A DNA stretch of 64,000 bases from Pseudoxanthomonas sp. PXM03 (GTDB lineage: Bacteria > Pseudomonadota > Gammaproteobacteria > Xanthomonadales > Xanthomonadaceae): positions 1 to 64,000 of the forward strand of contig NZ_JACVAU010000002.1 of the NCBI RefSeq assembly GCF_014852005.1. Reading direction: 5' to 3'. The notes beneath the pieces were generated by a model, which saw only the letters and a list, made by a program, of their open reading frames with translations, searched no databases and had not been told where the DNA came from. Shown one piece after another: positions 36,568-45,038 of the stretch (the first letter of the stretch is position 1; each line of letters opens with the position of its first letter). Position numbers and translations under genes: made by a program.

Positions 36568-38460
36568 ATGGCCTCGTCACCCCCGCCTGCGGGCAAGCCC
36601 AAGGGCGCCGCCCCGCGCCCTGCCAACAAGCCCAACCTGCGTGAGCGCTTCGATGCGATGCGCAACCTGGCGCCGTTCCTGCGCCAGATCTGGCAGACAA
36701 GTCGCGTCCTGACCACCGCCAGCCTGGGCCTGCGCGTGATCCGCGCCCTGCTGCCCATCGTCACGCTGTACATCGGCAAGCTGATCATCGACGAGGCCAT
36801 CCGCCTGGTCGGTGCCGGCGTGCCGCAGGAAGGCCTGATGGCCGCGTGGCGGAGCGGCGTGCTGGACCACCTGCTGTGGTTGCTGGCGGTGGAATTCGCG
36901 CTGGCGATCCTGTCCGACCTGCTGGGCCGCATGGTGAGCTATGCCGACGCCCTGCTGTCGGAGCTGTTCACCAACGCCACCAGCATCCGCCTGATGGAAC
37001 ACGCGGCCACGCTGGACCTGGAGGACTTCGAAGACCCGGACCTGCAGGACAAGCTGGACCGCGCGCGCCGCCAGACCATGGGCCGCATGAACCTGATGAG
37101 CCAGTTGTTCGGCCAGGTGCAGGACGCCATCACCGTGGTCGGCTTCGCCGCGGGCCTGCTGGTCTATGCGCCGTGGCTGATGGTGCTGCTGGCGGTGGCG
37201 CTGATTCCCGCCTTCATCGGCGAAGCGCACTTCAATGCGGTGGGCTACTCGTTGAATTTCCAGTGGACGCCGGAGCGGCGGCAGCTGGAATACATGCGGC
37301 AGATGGGTGCCAGCGTGGAAACAGCGAAGGAGGTGAAGATCTTCAACCTCCATCGCTTCCTGATCAGCCGTTATCGCACCCTGGCCGACAAGTTCTTCAT
37401 CGCCAACCGCGCGCTGGCACGGCGTCGCGCGGTGTGGGGCACGCTGCTGGCGGCGCTGGGCACGCTGGGGTACTACGTGGCTTACGGCTATATCGCCTGG
37501 CGCACGGTGCGCGGCGACTTCAGCATCGGCGACCTGACCTTCCTGGCCGGCAGCTTCCGCCGCCTGCGCCAGTTGCTGGAAGGCCTGCTGGTGGGTTTCT
37601 CGCAGGTCGCGGGCCAGGCGCTGTATCTGGACGACCTGTTTTCGTTCTTCGAGATCGAACCGGAGATCACCTCGCCCGAGCATCCCGTCCCGGTACCGAA
37701 ACCGATCACCCGTGGCTTCACCTTCGAGAACGTCGGCTTCCGCTATCCCGACGCCGAACGCTGGGCGGTGCGCGGTCTGGACTTCGAGCTGCGTGCCGGC
37801 GAAGTGCTGGCGCTGGTCGGCGAGAACGGCGCCGGCAAGACCACGCTGGTCAAGCTGCTGGCGCGCCTGTACGACCCGGACGAGGGCCGCATCCTGTTGG
37901 ATGGGCGCGACCTGCGCGACTACGACATCGACGAACTGCGCGCCAACATCGGGGTGATCTTCCAGGACTTCGTGCGCTACCACCTGACCGCCGGCGAGAA
38001 CATCGGCGTGGGCCAGATCGACGCCATGCACGACCAGGCGCGCATCCGCGACGCTGCCGCGCGCGCCATGGCCGACGAAGTGATCGCCGGACTGCCCCAG
38101 GGCTACGACCAGATGGTCGGGCGCCGCTTCAAGAACAGCGTGGACCTGTCCGGCGGACAATGGCAGAAGATCGCCATCGCGCGTGCCTACATGCGTGATG
38201 CGCAGGTGATGATCCTGGACGAACCGACCGCCGCGCTGGACGCGCGCTCGGAATTCGAGGTCTTCCAACGCTTCAAGGAATTGTCGGACAATCGGACGGC
38301 AGTGCTGATCTCGCACCGTTTCTCCAGCGTACGCATGGCGGACCGCATCCTGGTCCTCAATGAAGGACGCCTGGAAGCCAGCGGCACCCACGAACAACTG
38401 CTGGCCGAGGGCGGCCGTTACGCCGAACTGTTCGAACTGCAGGCCGCCGGCTACCGATGA
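36568..38460 (+). CDS. ABC exporter, fused permease and ATPase
   Basis: A 630-residue half-transporter. Six TM helices occur in residues about 45-340. The ATPase domain has Walker A VGENGAGKTTLVKLLARLYD, signature VDLSGGQWQKIAIARAYM, Walker B VMILDEPTAALDARSE and the switch SHRFSSVRMADRI. Homologous to lipid/peptide exporters; the substrate cannot be named. An acidic loop follows TM2 (DLEDFEDPDLQDKLDRARRQ), a feature of the family. Its stop overlaps an ATG (ATGA) for the sugar dehydrogenase frame. Confidence 0.92.
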   Translation: MASSPPPAGKPKGAAPRPANKPNLRERFDAMRNLAPFLRQIWQTSRVLTTASLGLRVIRALLPIVTLYIGKLIIDEAIRLVGAGVPQEGLMAAWRSGVLDHLLWLLAVEFALAILSDLLGRMVSYADALLSELFTNATSIRLMEHAATLDLEDFEDPDLQDKLDRARRQTMGRMNLMSQLFGQVQDAITVVGFAAGLLVYAPWLMVLLAVALIPAFIGEAHFNAVGYSLNFQWTPERRQLEYMRQMGASVETAKEVKIFNLHRFLISRYRTLADKFFIANRALARRRAVWGTLLAALGTLGYYVAYGYIAWRTVRGDFSIGDLTFLAGSFRRLRQLLEGLLVGFSQVAGQALYLDDLFSFFEIEPEITSPEHPVPVPKPITRGFTFENVGFRYPDAERWAVRGLDFELRAGEVLALVGENGAGKTTLVKLLARLYDPDEGRILLDGRDLRDYDIDELRANIGVIFQDFVRYHLTAGENIGVGQIDAMHDQARIRDAAARAMADEVIAGLPQGYDQMVGRRFKNSVDLSGGQWQKIAIARAYMRDAQVMILDEPTAALDARSEFEVFQRFKELSDNRTAVLISHRFSSVRMADRILVLNEGRLEASGTHEQLLAEGGRYAELFELQAAGYR

Positions 38461-38486
38461 CTATGTTCCCCACAGGAGATACGACG

Positions 38487-39701
38487 TTGCGCAACGCATC
38501 CCATCGACTCGCCACCGCCCTGCTTCTCGCGCTGCCCCTGGCTGCGTGCAATTCGCCCGCGAACGGTGAAGCCAAAGGCAACGCCACTGCCACTGCCACT
38601 GCGGAGCAGGCTGCACCCGCGAGCCAGCCCGCGCAGACGCTGACCAGTGCCAAGGGCCAGGTCCGGGCCACGCAGGTGGCGGGCGGCCTGGATCATCCCT
38701 GGGGGCTCGCGTTCCTGCCCGACGGCAGCATGCTCGTCACCGAACGCAGCGGGCAGTTGCGCCGCGTCGGTGCCGACGGCGCGGTGTCCTCACCGGTCAC
38801 TGGCGTGCCCAAGGTCTTCGCCACCGGCCAGGGCGGCCTGCTCGACGTGGTGCCCGCGCCGGATTTTGCCACCAGCCAGCGCATCTACCTGAGCTATGCC
38901 GAGCCGGGCGACAACGGTACCGCAGGCACCGCAGTGGCCTACGGCACGCTGGCCGACGGCGCGCTTGCCGACGTCAAGGTGATCTACCGCCAGGAACCGA
39001 AGGTCGATGGCCCGAACCACTTCGGCTCGCGCCTGGTCTTCGATGATGCCGGCCATCTCTTCATCAGCCAGGGCGAACGCAACAAGCGCGCGATGTCGCA
39101 GGAACTCGACAAGCTGCAGGGCAAGCTGGTGCGCCTCAACCTGGACGGCAGCGTGCCGCAGGACAATCCCTTCGTCGGCCAATCCGGCGCGCGTGCGGAA
39201 ATCTGGAGCTACGGCCACCGCAACATGCAGGGAATGGCGCGCGACCCGCGCACCGGCACGCTCTGGCAGAGCGAGCATGGCCCGCGCGGTGGCGACGAGA
39301 TCAACCTGCCCCAGCCTGGAAAGAACTATGGCTGGCCGGTCATCACCCACGGCATCAATTATTCCGGCCAGCCGATTCCAGAAGCGGTGGGCAAGGCGAA
39401 GGACGGCATGGAACAACCGCACCACCTGTGGGAGAAATCCCCCGGCGTGTCCGGCATGGCGTTCTACACCGGGCGACCGGAAAGTCCGTGGAACGACAGT
39501 CTGTTCCTCGGCTCGCTGGCCGAGCGCAACCTGATCCGCCTGACCCTGGACGGCGACAAGGTCGTCGGCGAAGAACGCCTGCTCAACGAGATCGGCGAGC
39601 GTGTGCGCGACGTCCGCGTCGGGCCGGACGGCAACGTCTACGTGGTCACCGACGAAGACAACGGCAAGATCTGGCGGATCGAACCGCCGAAGGCGCCGTG
39701 A
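38487..39701 (+). CDS. PQQ-type soluble aldose sugar dehydrogenase, lipoprotein
   Basis: A 404-residue beta-propeller protein (from TTG 38487). Signal peptide with lipobox LPLAAC (Cys21), then QVAGGLDHPWGLAFLPDGSM, HFGSRLVFDDAGHLFIS, EIWSYGHRNMQG and GPRGGDEINLPQPGKNYGWP, the conserved motifs of the YliI/Asd family of glucose/sorbosone dehydrogenases (PQQ-dependent). ATG 38457 would overlap the ABC stop, but a CAGGAG ribosome site (38473-38478) is placed for TTG 38487, which also gives a proper signal peptide. Probably periplasmic sugar oxidation. Confidence 0.85.
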   Translation: MRNASHRLATALLLALPLAACNSPANGEAKGNATATATAEQAAPASQPAQTLTSAKGQVRATQVAGGLDHPWGLAFLPDGSMLVTERSGQLRRVGADGAVSSPVTGVPKVFATGQGGLLDVVPAPDFATSQRIYLSYAEPGDNGTAGTAVAYGTLADGALADVKVIYRQEPKVDGPNHFGSRLVFDDAGHLFISQGERNKRAMSQELDKLQGKLVRLNLDGSVPQDNPFVGQSGARAEIWSYGHRNMQGMARDPRTGTLWQSEHGPRGGDEINLPQPGKNYGWPVITHGINYSGQPIPEAVGKAKDGMEQPHHLWEKSPGVSGMAFYTGRPESPWNDSLFLGSLAERNLIRLTLDGDKVVGEERLLNEIGERVRDVRVGPDGNVYVVTDEDNGKIWRIEPPKAP

Positions 39702-39711
39702 GGAGTAGCCA

Positions 39712-40092
39712 GTGATCAGACACCTCCTGCTCGCGTTCGGGTTGTGCTGCGCCCCTGCGGCGCACGCACAGGCAACGCTCGACTACACGCAAGCCAAGCA
39801 ACGCGCGGATGCCGACGAAGCCGCGCTGGCTCCGGAGCAGGCGGCATCGCTGCGCGATGCGCAGGCCGTCGCGCTCGATGCCGGCGTCAGCGCATGCGCG
39901 ACCCCCACGGCGGACACCTCGCCGTTCGTGGTCGTGGCGGAGCTGGACGCCACCGGCAAGGTGGTACGCACGTGGCGGGAAGGCACGACGCCCCTGGCGA
40001 TCTGCGTGCAAAAGCAGATCGCGGGCAAGACGCTGTCGGCGCCACGGCGTGCGCCTTTCTTCACTTCGTTCGAGCTGAGTTTCACACCATGA
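39712..40092 (+). CDS. Small secreted protein of unknown function
   Basis: A 126-residue protein with a signal peptide (MIRHLLLAFGLCCAPAAHA, cut after residue 19). The mature part has two cysteines (ACATP and LAICVQ), which may form a disulfide, and ends with a beta-rich segment FTSFELSFTP. The family is not recognised. GTG 39712 is preceded by a GAGGAG ribosome site 5-6 bp upstream. It overlaps the thioesterase start (ATGA at 40089-40092), so the pair is coupled and probably in the same operon as the sugar dehydrogenase. Confidence 0.72.
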   Translation: MIRHLLLAFGLCCAPAAHAQATLDYTQAKQRADADEAALAPEQAASLRDAQAVALDAGVSACATPTADTSPFVVVAELDATGKVVRTWREGTTPLAICVQKQIAGKTLSAPRRAPFFTSFELSFTP

Positions 40093-40535
40093 GCGACGGC
40101 AACGACATCAATGCCCTGCTGCGCGCGCGCCTGCCTGCCGGCGCACCCCTGCAGATTCCACCGCCGTGCCTGCTCGACATGCAGGGCGAGCCGGTCGCCT
40201 ACGTGGAAGGCGAATCGCTGGCGATGCGTTTTCCCGTGCTTCCCCGCTACCAGAACCCGATCGGCCACATGCAGGGCGGCTTCATCGTCGCCGCGCTGGA
40301 CAACACGCTGGGTCCGTTCTCGTACCTGATCGCGCCGCCCAGCGTCACGACCTCGCTCAACACGCAGTATCTGCGCCCGGTGACGCCGGACATGCCGCAC
40401 ATCACCTGCCACGCGCGGTTGGTGGAGCGCACGCGCAATCAGTTGTTCCTCGCGGGCGAGGTACGTGACGACGCGGGCCGCGTGCTGGTGATGTGCCAGG
40501 CGGTGTGCCAGATCCTGCCTCCGAAGAGCGGCTGA
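40089..40535 (+). CDS. PaaI-like hotdog-fold thioesterase
   Basis: A 148-residue hotdog protein. YQNPIGHMQGGFIVAALDNT is the PaaI-type signature with HMQGG in place of the classical HGG, followed by TTSLNTQYLRPV and GRVLVMCQAVCQIL. It likely hydrolyses an aryl- or acyl-CoA. ATG 40089 overlaps the stop of the upstream gene. It is the last gene before the large repeat region. Confidence 0.88.
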   Translation: MSDGNDINALLRARLPAGAPLQIPPPCLLDMQGEPVAYVEGESLAMRFPVLPRYQNPIGHMQGGFIVAALDNTLGPFSYLIAPPSVTTSLNTQYLRPVTPDMPHITCHARLVERTRNQLFLAGEVRDDAGRVLVMCQAVCQILPPKSG

Positions 40536-40748
40536 CTTCACGCGGCTAGGCAGTGGCGGCTCTGAAGCCCCTCTCCCTGCGGGAGAGGGGTTGGGGTGAG
40601 GGCCAACGAAGTCGGCGAGTCTCGATAAGCGGCGGCCCGACAACATCCACGATTCACCGAAAGCACTCACGCGCGACGAATCTTTTGCATGCATCTTTCG
40701 GTGCGGGTCTGCTTGAGGTCACGCATGGCGCCGCTCGCCGCGGGGGCC

Positions 40749-40780
40749 CTACTTTTCTTTGCTTGTGCAAAGAAAAGTAG
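40749..40780. repeat. Hairpin A, left copy
   Basis: A perfect 14-bp stem, CTACTTTTCTTTGC with GCAAAGAAAAGTAG, closed by TTGT. It is followed by GCAAAGAAA. It repeats on the right arm in opposite orientation (41170-41201) with loop ACGA. Confidence 0.9.
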
Positions 40781-40845
40781 GCAAAGAAATCACACCCCGG
40801 CGGTCCGCCCGCCGCTTCGCGGCGGGTTCGCAGTCCCGGCGGGAA

Positions 40846-40878
40846 TTTCCGGAAGACACATCCTGTGTCATCCGGAAA
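40846..40878. repeat. Hairpin B, left copy (covariation with 41068-41101)
   Basis: TTTCCGGA, an A-A mismatch, GACACA, loop TCC, TGTGTC, then TCCGGAAA. The right-arm copy read on the other strand is TTTTCGTA, A-A mismatch, GGCACA, loop TCCC, TGTGCC, TACGAAAA. Three base pairs differ in both partners (C-G to T-A, G-C to T-A, A-T to G-C), so the fold is kept while the sequence changes. Confidence 0.85.
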
Positions 40879-41364
40879 CGACGCACATCCCTGTGCGCCG
40901 CCCCTACGGGGTTTGACCCGCCGTGACTGCCGGACCTAAGGGGCCCCGAAGCTGGGCCGGGCATATCCGTAGCAAGTGCTTTGCTGTGGCTGTTGCTTTC
41001 GGGGCCCCATCTAGGCACGGCGAGTGGGTCGGGTAAAACCCGCAGGGCGCCGCCATGGATGGCGGCGTTTTCGTATGGCACAGGGATGTGCCTTACGAAA
41101 ATTCCCGGCCCACTCGCGAACCCGGAGCGCGCAGCGCGGAGGGCGTGCCGCCTGGGGCGTGTTTCTTTGGTTCCTTTCTTTGCACGAGCAAAGAAAGGGA
41201 CGCCCCGCGGCGAGCGCACCATGCCTGCACGCAAAAAGAACCGCCCCGCCAGGCCCAAGAACCCTACGCGACGGTGCGCACCTGGACACGCTAAAGGTCC
41301 ACGTGAGCAACGGACTTCGTTACCCCTCACCCCAACCCCTCTCCCGCAGGGAGAGGGGCTCAAC

Positions 41365-42162
41365 TCAGCGCAGCTCGAATCGGTCCGCATCCAGCATCGC
41401 CGGGAACTTCTCCCGGTGCGTCGCCAGCGCCTCCGCCGAGATCGTCGACGTCGCCACACCCTCGCCTGCCGGCAACTCCACCACCGGCTGTCCCAGGAAA
41501 TCGATCACCGCACTGTCGCCGCTGTATTCGTGCCCATTGCCATCCGTGCCCGCACGATTGACCGCCGCGACGTAGCAGAGATTCTCGATCGCCCGCGCGC
41601 GCAACAGCGTCTTCCACGGATACGCACGCGCCGCCGGCCAGTTCGCGACGAATATCTGCAGATCGAAGTCGAGCTGGCCCGGGCGCTCCACGTCATAACG
41701 GTTGCGCGCGAACACCGGGAAGCGCAGGTCGTAGCAGACCAGTGGATTGATCCGCCAACCCTTCCACTCGAGCGTCAACCGCTCGCTGCCCGCCGCATAC
41801 CGCATGTGCTCGTTGGCGTAACGAAACAGATGCCGCTTGTCGTAGTGCTGCAGCGCGCCGTCGGGCGTGGCGAACAGCAGACGATTGAACACCCCCTCAG
41901 ACGTGCGCAGTTGCACGCTGCCGGTAACCGCGGCACCCAGCGTCCCGGCCTGCTCGCGGATCCACGCCACCGTGGCGCCGTCCATGCCCTCGGCCTGGTC
42001 GATCGCCTCGTTGCTGAAGCCGCTGGTGAACGTCTCCGGCAGGACGACCAGATCGGTCTGTCCGGCAAGGGGCGCGATCAGGCCGCCGTAATAGTCTCGG
42101 TTGCCCGCCGGGTCGTGCCAGCGTGTCTCGCCCTGGATGAGGGAAATGCGGAGGTCCTGCAT
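41365..42162 (-). CDS. Omega-amidase YafV-like carbon-nitrogen hydrolase
   Basis: A 265-residue nitrilase-superfamily amidase. Catalytic triad: Glu in LVVLPETFTSGF (about 43), Lys in YDKRHLFRYANE and Cys in PLVCYDLRFPVF. This matches omega-amidases that hydrolyse alpha-ketoglutaramate or alpha-ketosuccinamate. Together with the aminotransferase gene upstream it would complete a glutamine/methionine transaminase-omega-amidase route. It starts at MQDLRISLIQ, downstream of the repeat in the 137-bp gap. Confidence 0.9.
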   Translation of the reverse strand: MQDLRISLIQGETRWHDPAGNRDYYGGLIAPLAGQTDLVVLPETFTSGFSNEAIDQAEGMDGATVAWIREQAGTLGAAVTGSVQLRTSEGVFNRLLFATPDGALQHYDKRHLFRYANEHMRYAAGSERLTLEWKGWRINPLVCYDLRFPVFARNRYDVERPGQLDFDLQIFVANWPAARAYPWKTLLRARAIENLCYVAAVNRAGTDGNGHEYSGDSAVIDFLGQPVVELPAGEGVATSTISAEALATHREKFPAMLDADRFELR

Positions 42163-42202
42163 GGCTCGGATATTCCTGGTTGCATCGACAACGAAACGGA
42201 AC

Positions 42203-42300
42203 CCTCTGTAGGAGGGGCTTCAGCCCCGATGCTCTTCGATGTCCGGACTTCCAGCGAACGGACGGGAAAGCGTCGGGGCTGAAGCCCCTCCTACAGGGTT
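42203..42300. repeat. GTAGGAGGGGCTTCAGCCCC inverted pair
   Basis: CTGTAGGAGGGGCTTCAGCC (42206-42225) plus CCGA is matched by the complement from TCGGGGCTGAAGCCCCTCCT (42273-42292) plus ACAG. Each arm is also a hairpin (GGGGCTTCAGCCCC). The right arm touches the stop codon of the aminotransferase at 42300. The 40-bp spacer holds nothing recognised. Confidence 0.88.
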
Positions 42301-43451
42301 CAGAGTTTTTTCAACCGTTCGATCGCCGCATCCAGCGTCGCTTCGTTCTTGGCGAAGCAAAGGCGCGCCAGGCGCTGGCCCGCCGGAGGCGCTTCGTAGA
42401 ACGGTGACAGCGGGATCGCAGTGACGCCGTGCTCCACGGTCAGCCACTTCACGAACTCGGTATCCGACAGGTCACTGACGGCGGAATAGTCCACCAGTTG
42501 GAAGTAACCACCCGGCACCGGCAACGGTTTGAACTTCGTGCCCAGTAGCTGTTCGCGGAAACGGTCGCGCTTGTCCTGGTAGAACGCACCCAGCTGCTCG
42601 TAGTGTTCCGGCTCATCGCGGATCATCGCGGCGAAGGCGAACTGCGCCGGCGCGAAGGTGCAGAACACGTTGTACTGGTGCACCTTGCGGAACTCCGCCG
42701 TCAGCGCCGGCGGTGCGATGGCATAGCCGATCTTCCAACCCGTGCAGTGGTAGGTCTTGCCGAAGCTGGACACCACGAACGCACGCGCGGCAAGCTCGGG
42801 GTAACGCAGGATCGACTCGTGGCGACGCCCATCGAACACGATGTGCTCGTACACCTCATCGGAGATCAGGTAGATGCCGGTGCCTTCCAGCAGCGCGGCC
42901 AGTGCGCGGATGTCGGCGGCGTCGAACATCGCGCCGGACGGGTTGTGCGGGCTGTTGATGATCAGCAGGCGCGTCTTCGGGGTGATGGCCGCGCGCACGC
43001 GGTCCCAATCCACGGCGAAGGTCTGCGGATCCAGCGGGACATGCACGGCGCGCGCGCCGGCCAGGTCGATGGCGGGCTCGTAGCTGTCGTAGGCCGGGTC
43101 CAGCACGATGACCTCTTCGCCCGGGCGCACTACCGCATGGATGGCGTTGAACAACGCCTCGGTAGCACCACTGGTCACGGTGATCTCGGTGTCGGGATTC
43201 ACCTCGCGGCCGTAGCAGCGCAGCGCCTTTTCGGCGATGGCCTGGCGCAGCGGCGCCACCCCGGTCATCGGTGCGTACTGGTTGTGGCCGGCCCGCATGG
43301 CGGCATCCAGTTCGTCCACCAGGCGTGGCGGCACCGCGAAATCCGGGAAACCCTGCCCCAGGTTGACCGCGCCATGCTCGGCGGCCAGTTGCGACATCAC
43401 GGTGAAGATGGTGGTGCCCACCTTGGGCAGCTTGGTCTGGGGCTGGAACAT
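42300..43451 (-). CDS. Pyridoxal-phosphate aminotransferase (methionine/glutamine type, YbdL-like)
   Basis: A 383-residue class I/II aminotransferase. AVNLGQGFPDF at the N-terminus, ITVTSGATEALFNAIHAVV, INSPHNPSGAMFD and SSFGKTYHCTGWKIGYAIAP (PLP Lys in SFGKT) match the YbdL / kynurenine-oxoglutarate transaminase branch, which uses methionine, glutamine or aromatic amino acids. It is followed by an omega-amidase gene, supporting glutamine or methionine transamination. Divergent from the DUF3293-like gene. Start MFQPQTKLPKVGTTIF. Confidence 0.9.
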   Translation of the reverse strand: MFQPQTKLPKVGTTIFTVMSQLAAEHGAVNLGQGFPDFAVPPRLVDELDAAMRAGHNQYAPMTGVAPLRQAIAEKALRCYGREVNPDTEITVTSGATEALFNAIHAVVRPGEEVIVLDPAYDSYEPAIDLAGARAVHVPLDPQTFAVDWDRVRAAITPKTRLLIINSPHNPSGAMFDAADIRALAALLEGTGIYLISDEVYEHIVFDGRRHESILRYPELAARAFVVSSFGKTYHCTGWKIGYAIAPPALTAEFRKVHQYNVFCTFAPAQFAFAAMIRDEPEHYEQLGAFYQDKRDRFREQLLGTKFKPLPVPGGYFQLVDYSAVSDLSDTEFVKWLTVEHGVTAIPLSPFYEAPPAGQRLARLCFAKNEATLDAAIERLKKL

Positions 43452-43522
43452 CCCGGGTCAGGCACTCGATGAAGGGGAAGGCGGAGTGTACGCGCTCCGC
43501 TTTACGCGCGATGATGCGGCCC

Positions 43523-44020
43523 ATGGGCGACTCCCGCGATCCCGACGCCATCGACCAGGTTCCCGAGGTCGAACGGGCGCGTCTGGCCACCGCCTGGGCA
43601 GCCGCGCATTACTTCGTGGCGGTAGGGCGGCAGGAATGGCTGTTCCGCACCGGCCTGACCGCGGCGGATGTCGAGCGGCAGATCATGGCGACCCGCTATC
43701 TGTTCATCACCGCATGGAATCCACCGCCCGGCGACACTTCGCGCCCGCTCAATGACGCCGCGCAGGAACGCCTGCATGCTCGCGTGCAGGCGCTCGGCCT
43801 GTCCTTCCATCCCGCACTGGGCTGCAACAGCCAGGGCGGCATGGTGGAACACGGGTGCCTGGTGCTGGATGCCACTCCGGAGCAGGCCGATGTCCTGGCC
43901 CGCGAGTTCGGCCAGGGCGGCACCCTGTTCTGGCAGGCCGGCGAACCCGTCCGCCTGCGCATGATGTGGCCGCGACCGGCGCAGGCCGACGGCGACCCGC
44001 ATACCGACTGGGTGGGCTGA
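43523..44020 (+). CDS. DUF3293-like conserved protein
   Basis: A 165-residue protein (from ATG 43523). [20 protein letters not shown] and [18 protein letters not shown] are conserved features of a family known as DUF3293 (small cytosolic proteins, function unknown). Three in-frame Met codons (43511, 43514, 43523) are possible starts; the last gives [12 protein letters not shown]. It is 119 bp upstream of ccmA on the same strand, yet is not a Ccm gene. Confidence 0.7.
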   Translation: MGDSRDPDAIDQVPEVERARLATAWAAAHYFVAVGRQEWLFRTGLTAADVERQIMATRYLFITAWNPPPGDTSRPLNDAAQERLHARVQALGLSFHPALGCNSQGGMVEHGCLVLDATPEQADVLAREFGQGGTLFWQAGEPVRLRMMWPRPAQADGDPHTDWVG

Positions 44021-44139
44021 GCCTGTCGGGGCCCGGGGCGCGACCGTCTGTCGCAGGCGGCCGGCCCGGCGCCTCCGCTTACAATGCGCGGCTGAGCCCC
44101 CAGGACACCCCAGCCTCCCGCCCGGGAACGCCCGATCCG

Positions 44140-44790
44140 ATGACCGACGCCGCTCCCCGCCACCCGCCGTTGCTGGCCGCCCGCGCCTTGGCGTTCTCGC
44201 GCAATGACGAGCCGGTGTTCGGGCCGCTGGACTTCGCCGTGGACGCAGGCGAGGCGCTGCTGGTGCAGGGCGGCAATGGCGTCGGCAAGACCACCCTGCT
44301 GCGCGTCCTGGCCGGCCTGCTGCGGGCCGATACGGGCCAGATCGACATCGACGGACAGCCTGCCGGCCCGTCGCGTCGCGCCCACGCGATGGCCTACCTC
44401 GGCCACCTGCCGGCACTGAAGGCGGACCTGAACGCGCTGGAGAACCTCAACTTCCTCTGCGGCCTGCACGGTCGCCGCGCGCGGCAGATGCCGGGCAATG
44501 CCCTGGCGATGGTCGGCCTGGCCGGCTACGAGGACGCGCTGGCGCGGCAGCTCTCCGCCGGCCAGAAGAAGCGGCTGTCGTTGGCGCGCCTGTGGCTGTC
44601 GCCGTCGCCGCTGTGGCTGCTCGACGAGCCCTACGCCAACCTCGACCTGGACGGCATCACCCTGGTCAACCGGATGATCTCCGCGCACCTGCGCGACGGC
44701 GGCGCTGCGCTGGTGACCACGCACGGCGCCTACGCCGCACCACCGGTGCAGACCCGCATGCTGCTGCTGGAGCGGGGAGACGCGACATGA
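44140..44790 (+). CDS. ccmA: Heme exporter ATP-binding protein CcmA
   Basis: A 216-residue ABC ATPase of the CcmABC complex that releases heme-bound CcmE. Walker [19 protein letters not shown] (about 44-61), signature [15 protein letters not shown] (about 134-148) with the Ccm-type LSAGQ instead of LSGGQ, and Walker [13 protein letters not shown]. Start at [12 protein letters not shown]. First gene of the complete ccm operon; its stop shares ATGA (44787-44790) with an open frame that spans the repeat before ccmB. Confidence 0.95.
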   Translation: MTDAAPRHPPLLAARALAFSRNDEPVFGPLDFAVDAGEALLVQGGNGVGKTTLLRVLAGLLRADTGQIDIDGQPAGPSRRAHAMAYLGHLPALKADLNALENLNFLCGLHGRRARQMPGNALAMVGLAGYEDALARQLSAGQKKRLSLARLWLSPSPLWLLDEPYANLDLDGITLVNRMISAHLRDGGAALVTTHGAYAAPPVQTRMLLLERGDAT

Positions 44791-45038
44791 ATCCCGCACC
44801 GATGTTTCCGACTCCGCCGTCCATCGCCCCCTCCCCCGTTCACGGGGGAGGGCTGGGGTGGGGGCACGCCGGCGCCCGGAAGCGCGCCGCCGGGGCCCTG
44901 CATCCAGTGTCTCGTTCGCACGGAACGCGCTCGTGGAATTCCCATGCCGTGATCACGGCACACGACTCCGCTTCGCCCCCATCCCCGCCTTCCCCCGCAG
45001 GCGGGGGAAGGCGCTGCTCCTCCGAGGCGGAAGCATGA
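44787..45038 (+). other. Open frame through the ccmA-ccmB repeat, overlapping both genes
   Basis: An uninterrupted frame of 84 codons starts with ATG overlapping the ccmA stop (ATGA 44787-44790) and ends with TGA overlapping the ccmB start (ATGA 45035-45038). Its middle is the GC-rich hairpin element. The peptide (rich in Ser, Pro, Gly, Arg, no family) is unlikely to be functional. It could carry ribosomes from ccmA to ccmB and thus keep translational coupling across the element. Confidence 0.4.
44827..45015. repeat. Paired-hairpin GC element between ccmA and ccmB
   Basis: Left hairpin CCCTCCCCCGTTCACGGGGG (44829-44848) followed by AGGGCTGGGGTGGGGGC; right counterpart GCCCCCATCCCCGCC (44975-44989) followed by TTCCCCCGCAGGCGGGGGAA. 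The two ends are inverted copies separated by about 110 bp. It accounts for most of the 244-bp gap between ccmA and ccmB. Confidence 0.85.

Larger units (their letters stand above)
40568..41358. repeat. Large inverted structured element (about 790 bp, no supported gene)
   Basis: The stretch between the convergent genes at 40535 and 41365 is an imperfect palindrome centred near 40973. Outer arms: CCCCTCTCCCTGCGGGAGAG (40569-40588) and GGGGTGAGGG pair with 41322-41357. Next, hairpin A: CTACTTTTCTTTGC / GCAAAGAAAAGTAG (40749-40780) against GTTCCTTTCTTTGC / GCAAAGAAAGGGAC (41170-41201). Hairpin B: TTTCCGGA..GACACA (40846-40878) against its rearranged counterpart at 41068-41101. Hairpin C: CGCACA-TCCC-TGTGCG (40882-40897) against 41048-41067. 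Centre: GGGGCCCCGAA (40940-40950) against TTCGGGGCCCC (40998-41008). Open frames of 75-240 codons cross the region on both strands but only restate the repeats. Confidence 0.88.

Noticed and set aside
36568..38460. HlyB/MsbA-type naming of the ABC exporter
   Set aside because: The substrate cannot be read from the sequence, so it is left as an exporter of unknown substrate.
40568..41358. CRISPR array or tandem repeats
   Set aside because: Repeats are inverted and few, with no regular spacers, and no cas gene is in the window.
40749..41459. Open frames of 75-236 codons across the 40.57-41.36 kb element
   Set aside because: They only translate the hairpins (recurring FLCTSKEK- and FFACAKK-like peptides from the CTTTGC hairpin) in several frames; such peptides are artefacts of the repeat.
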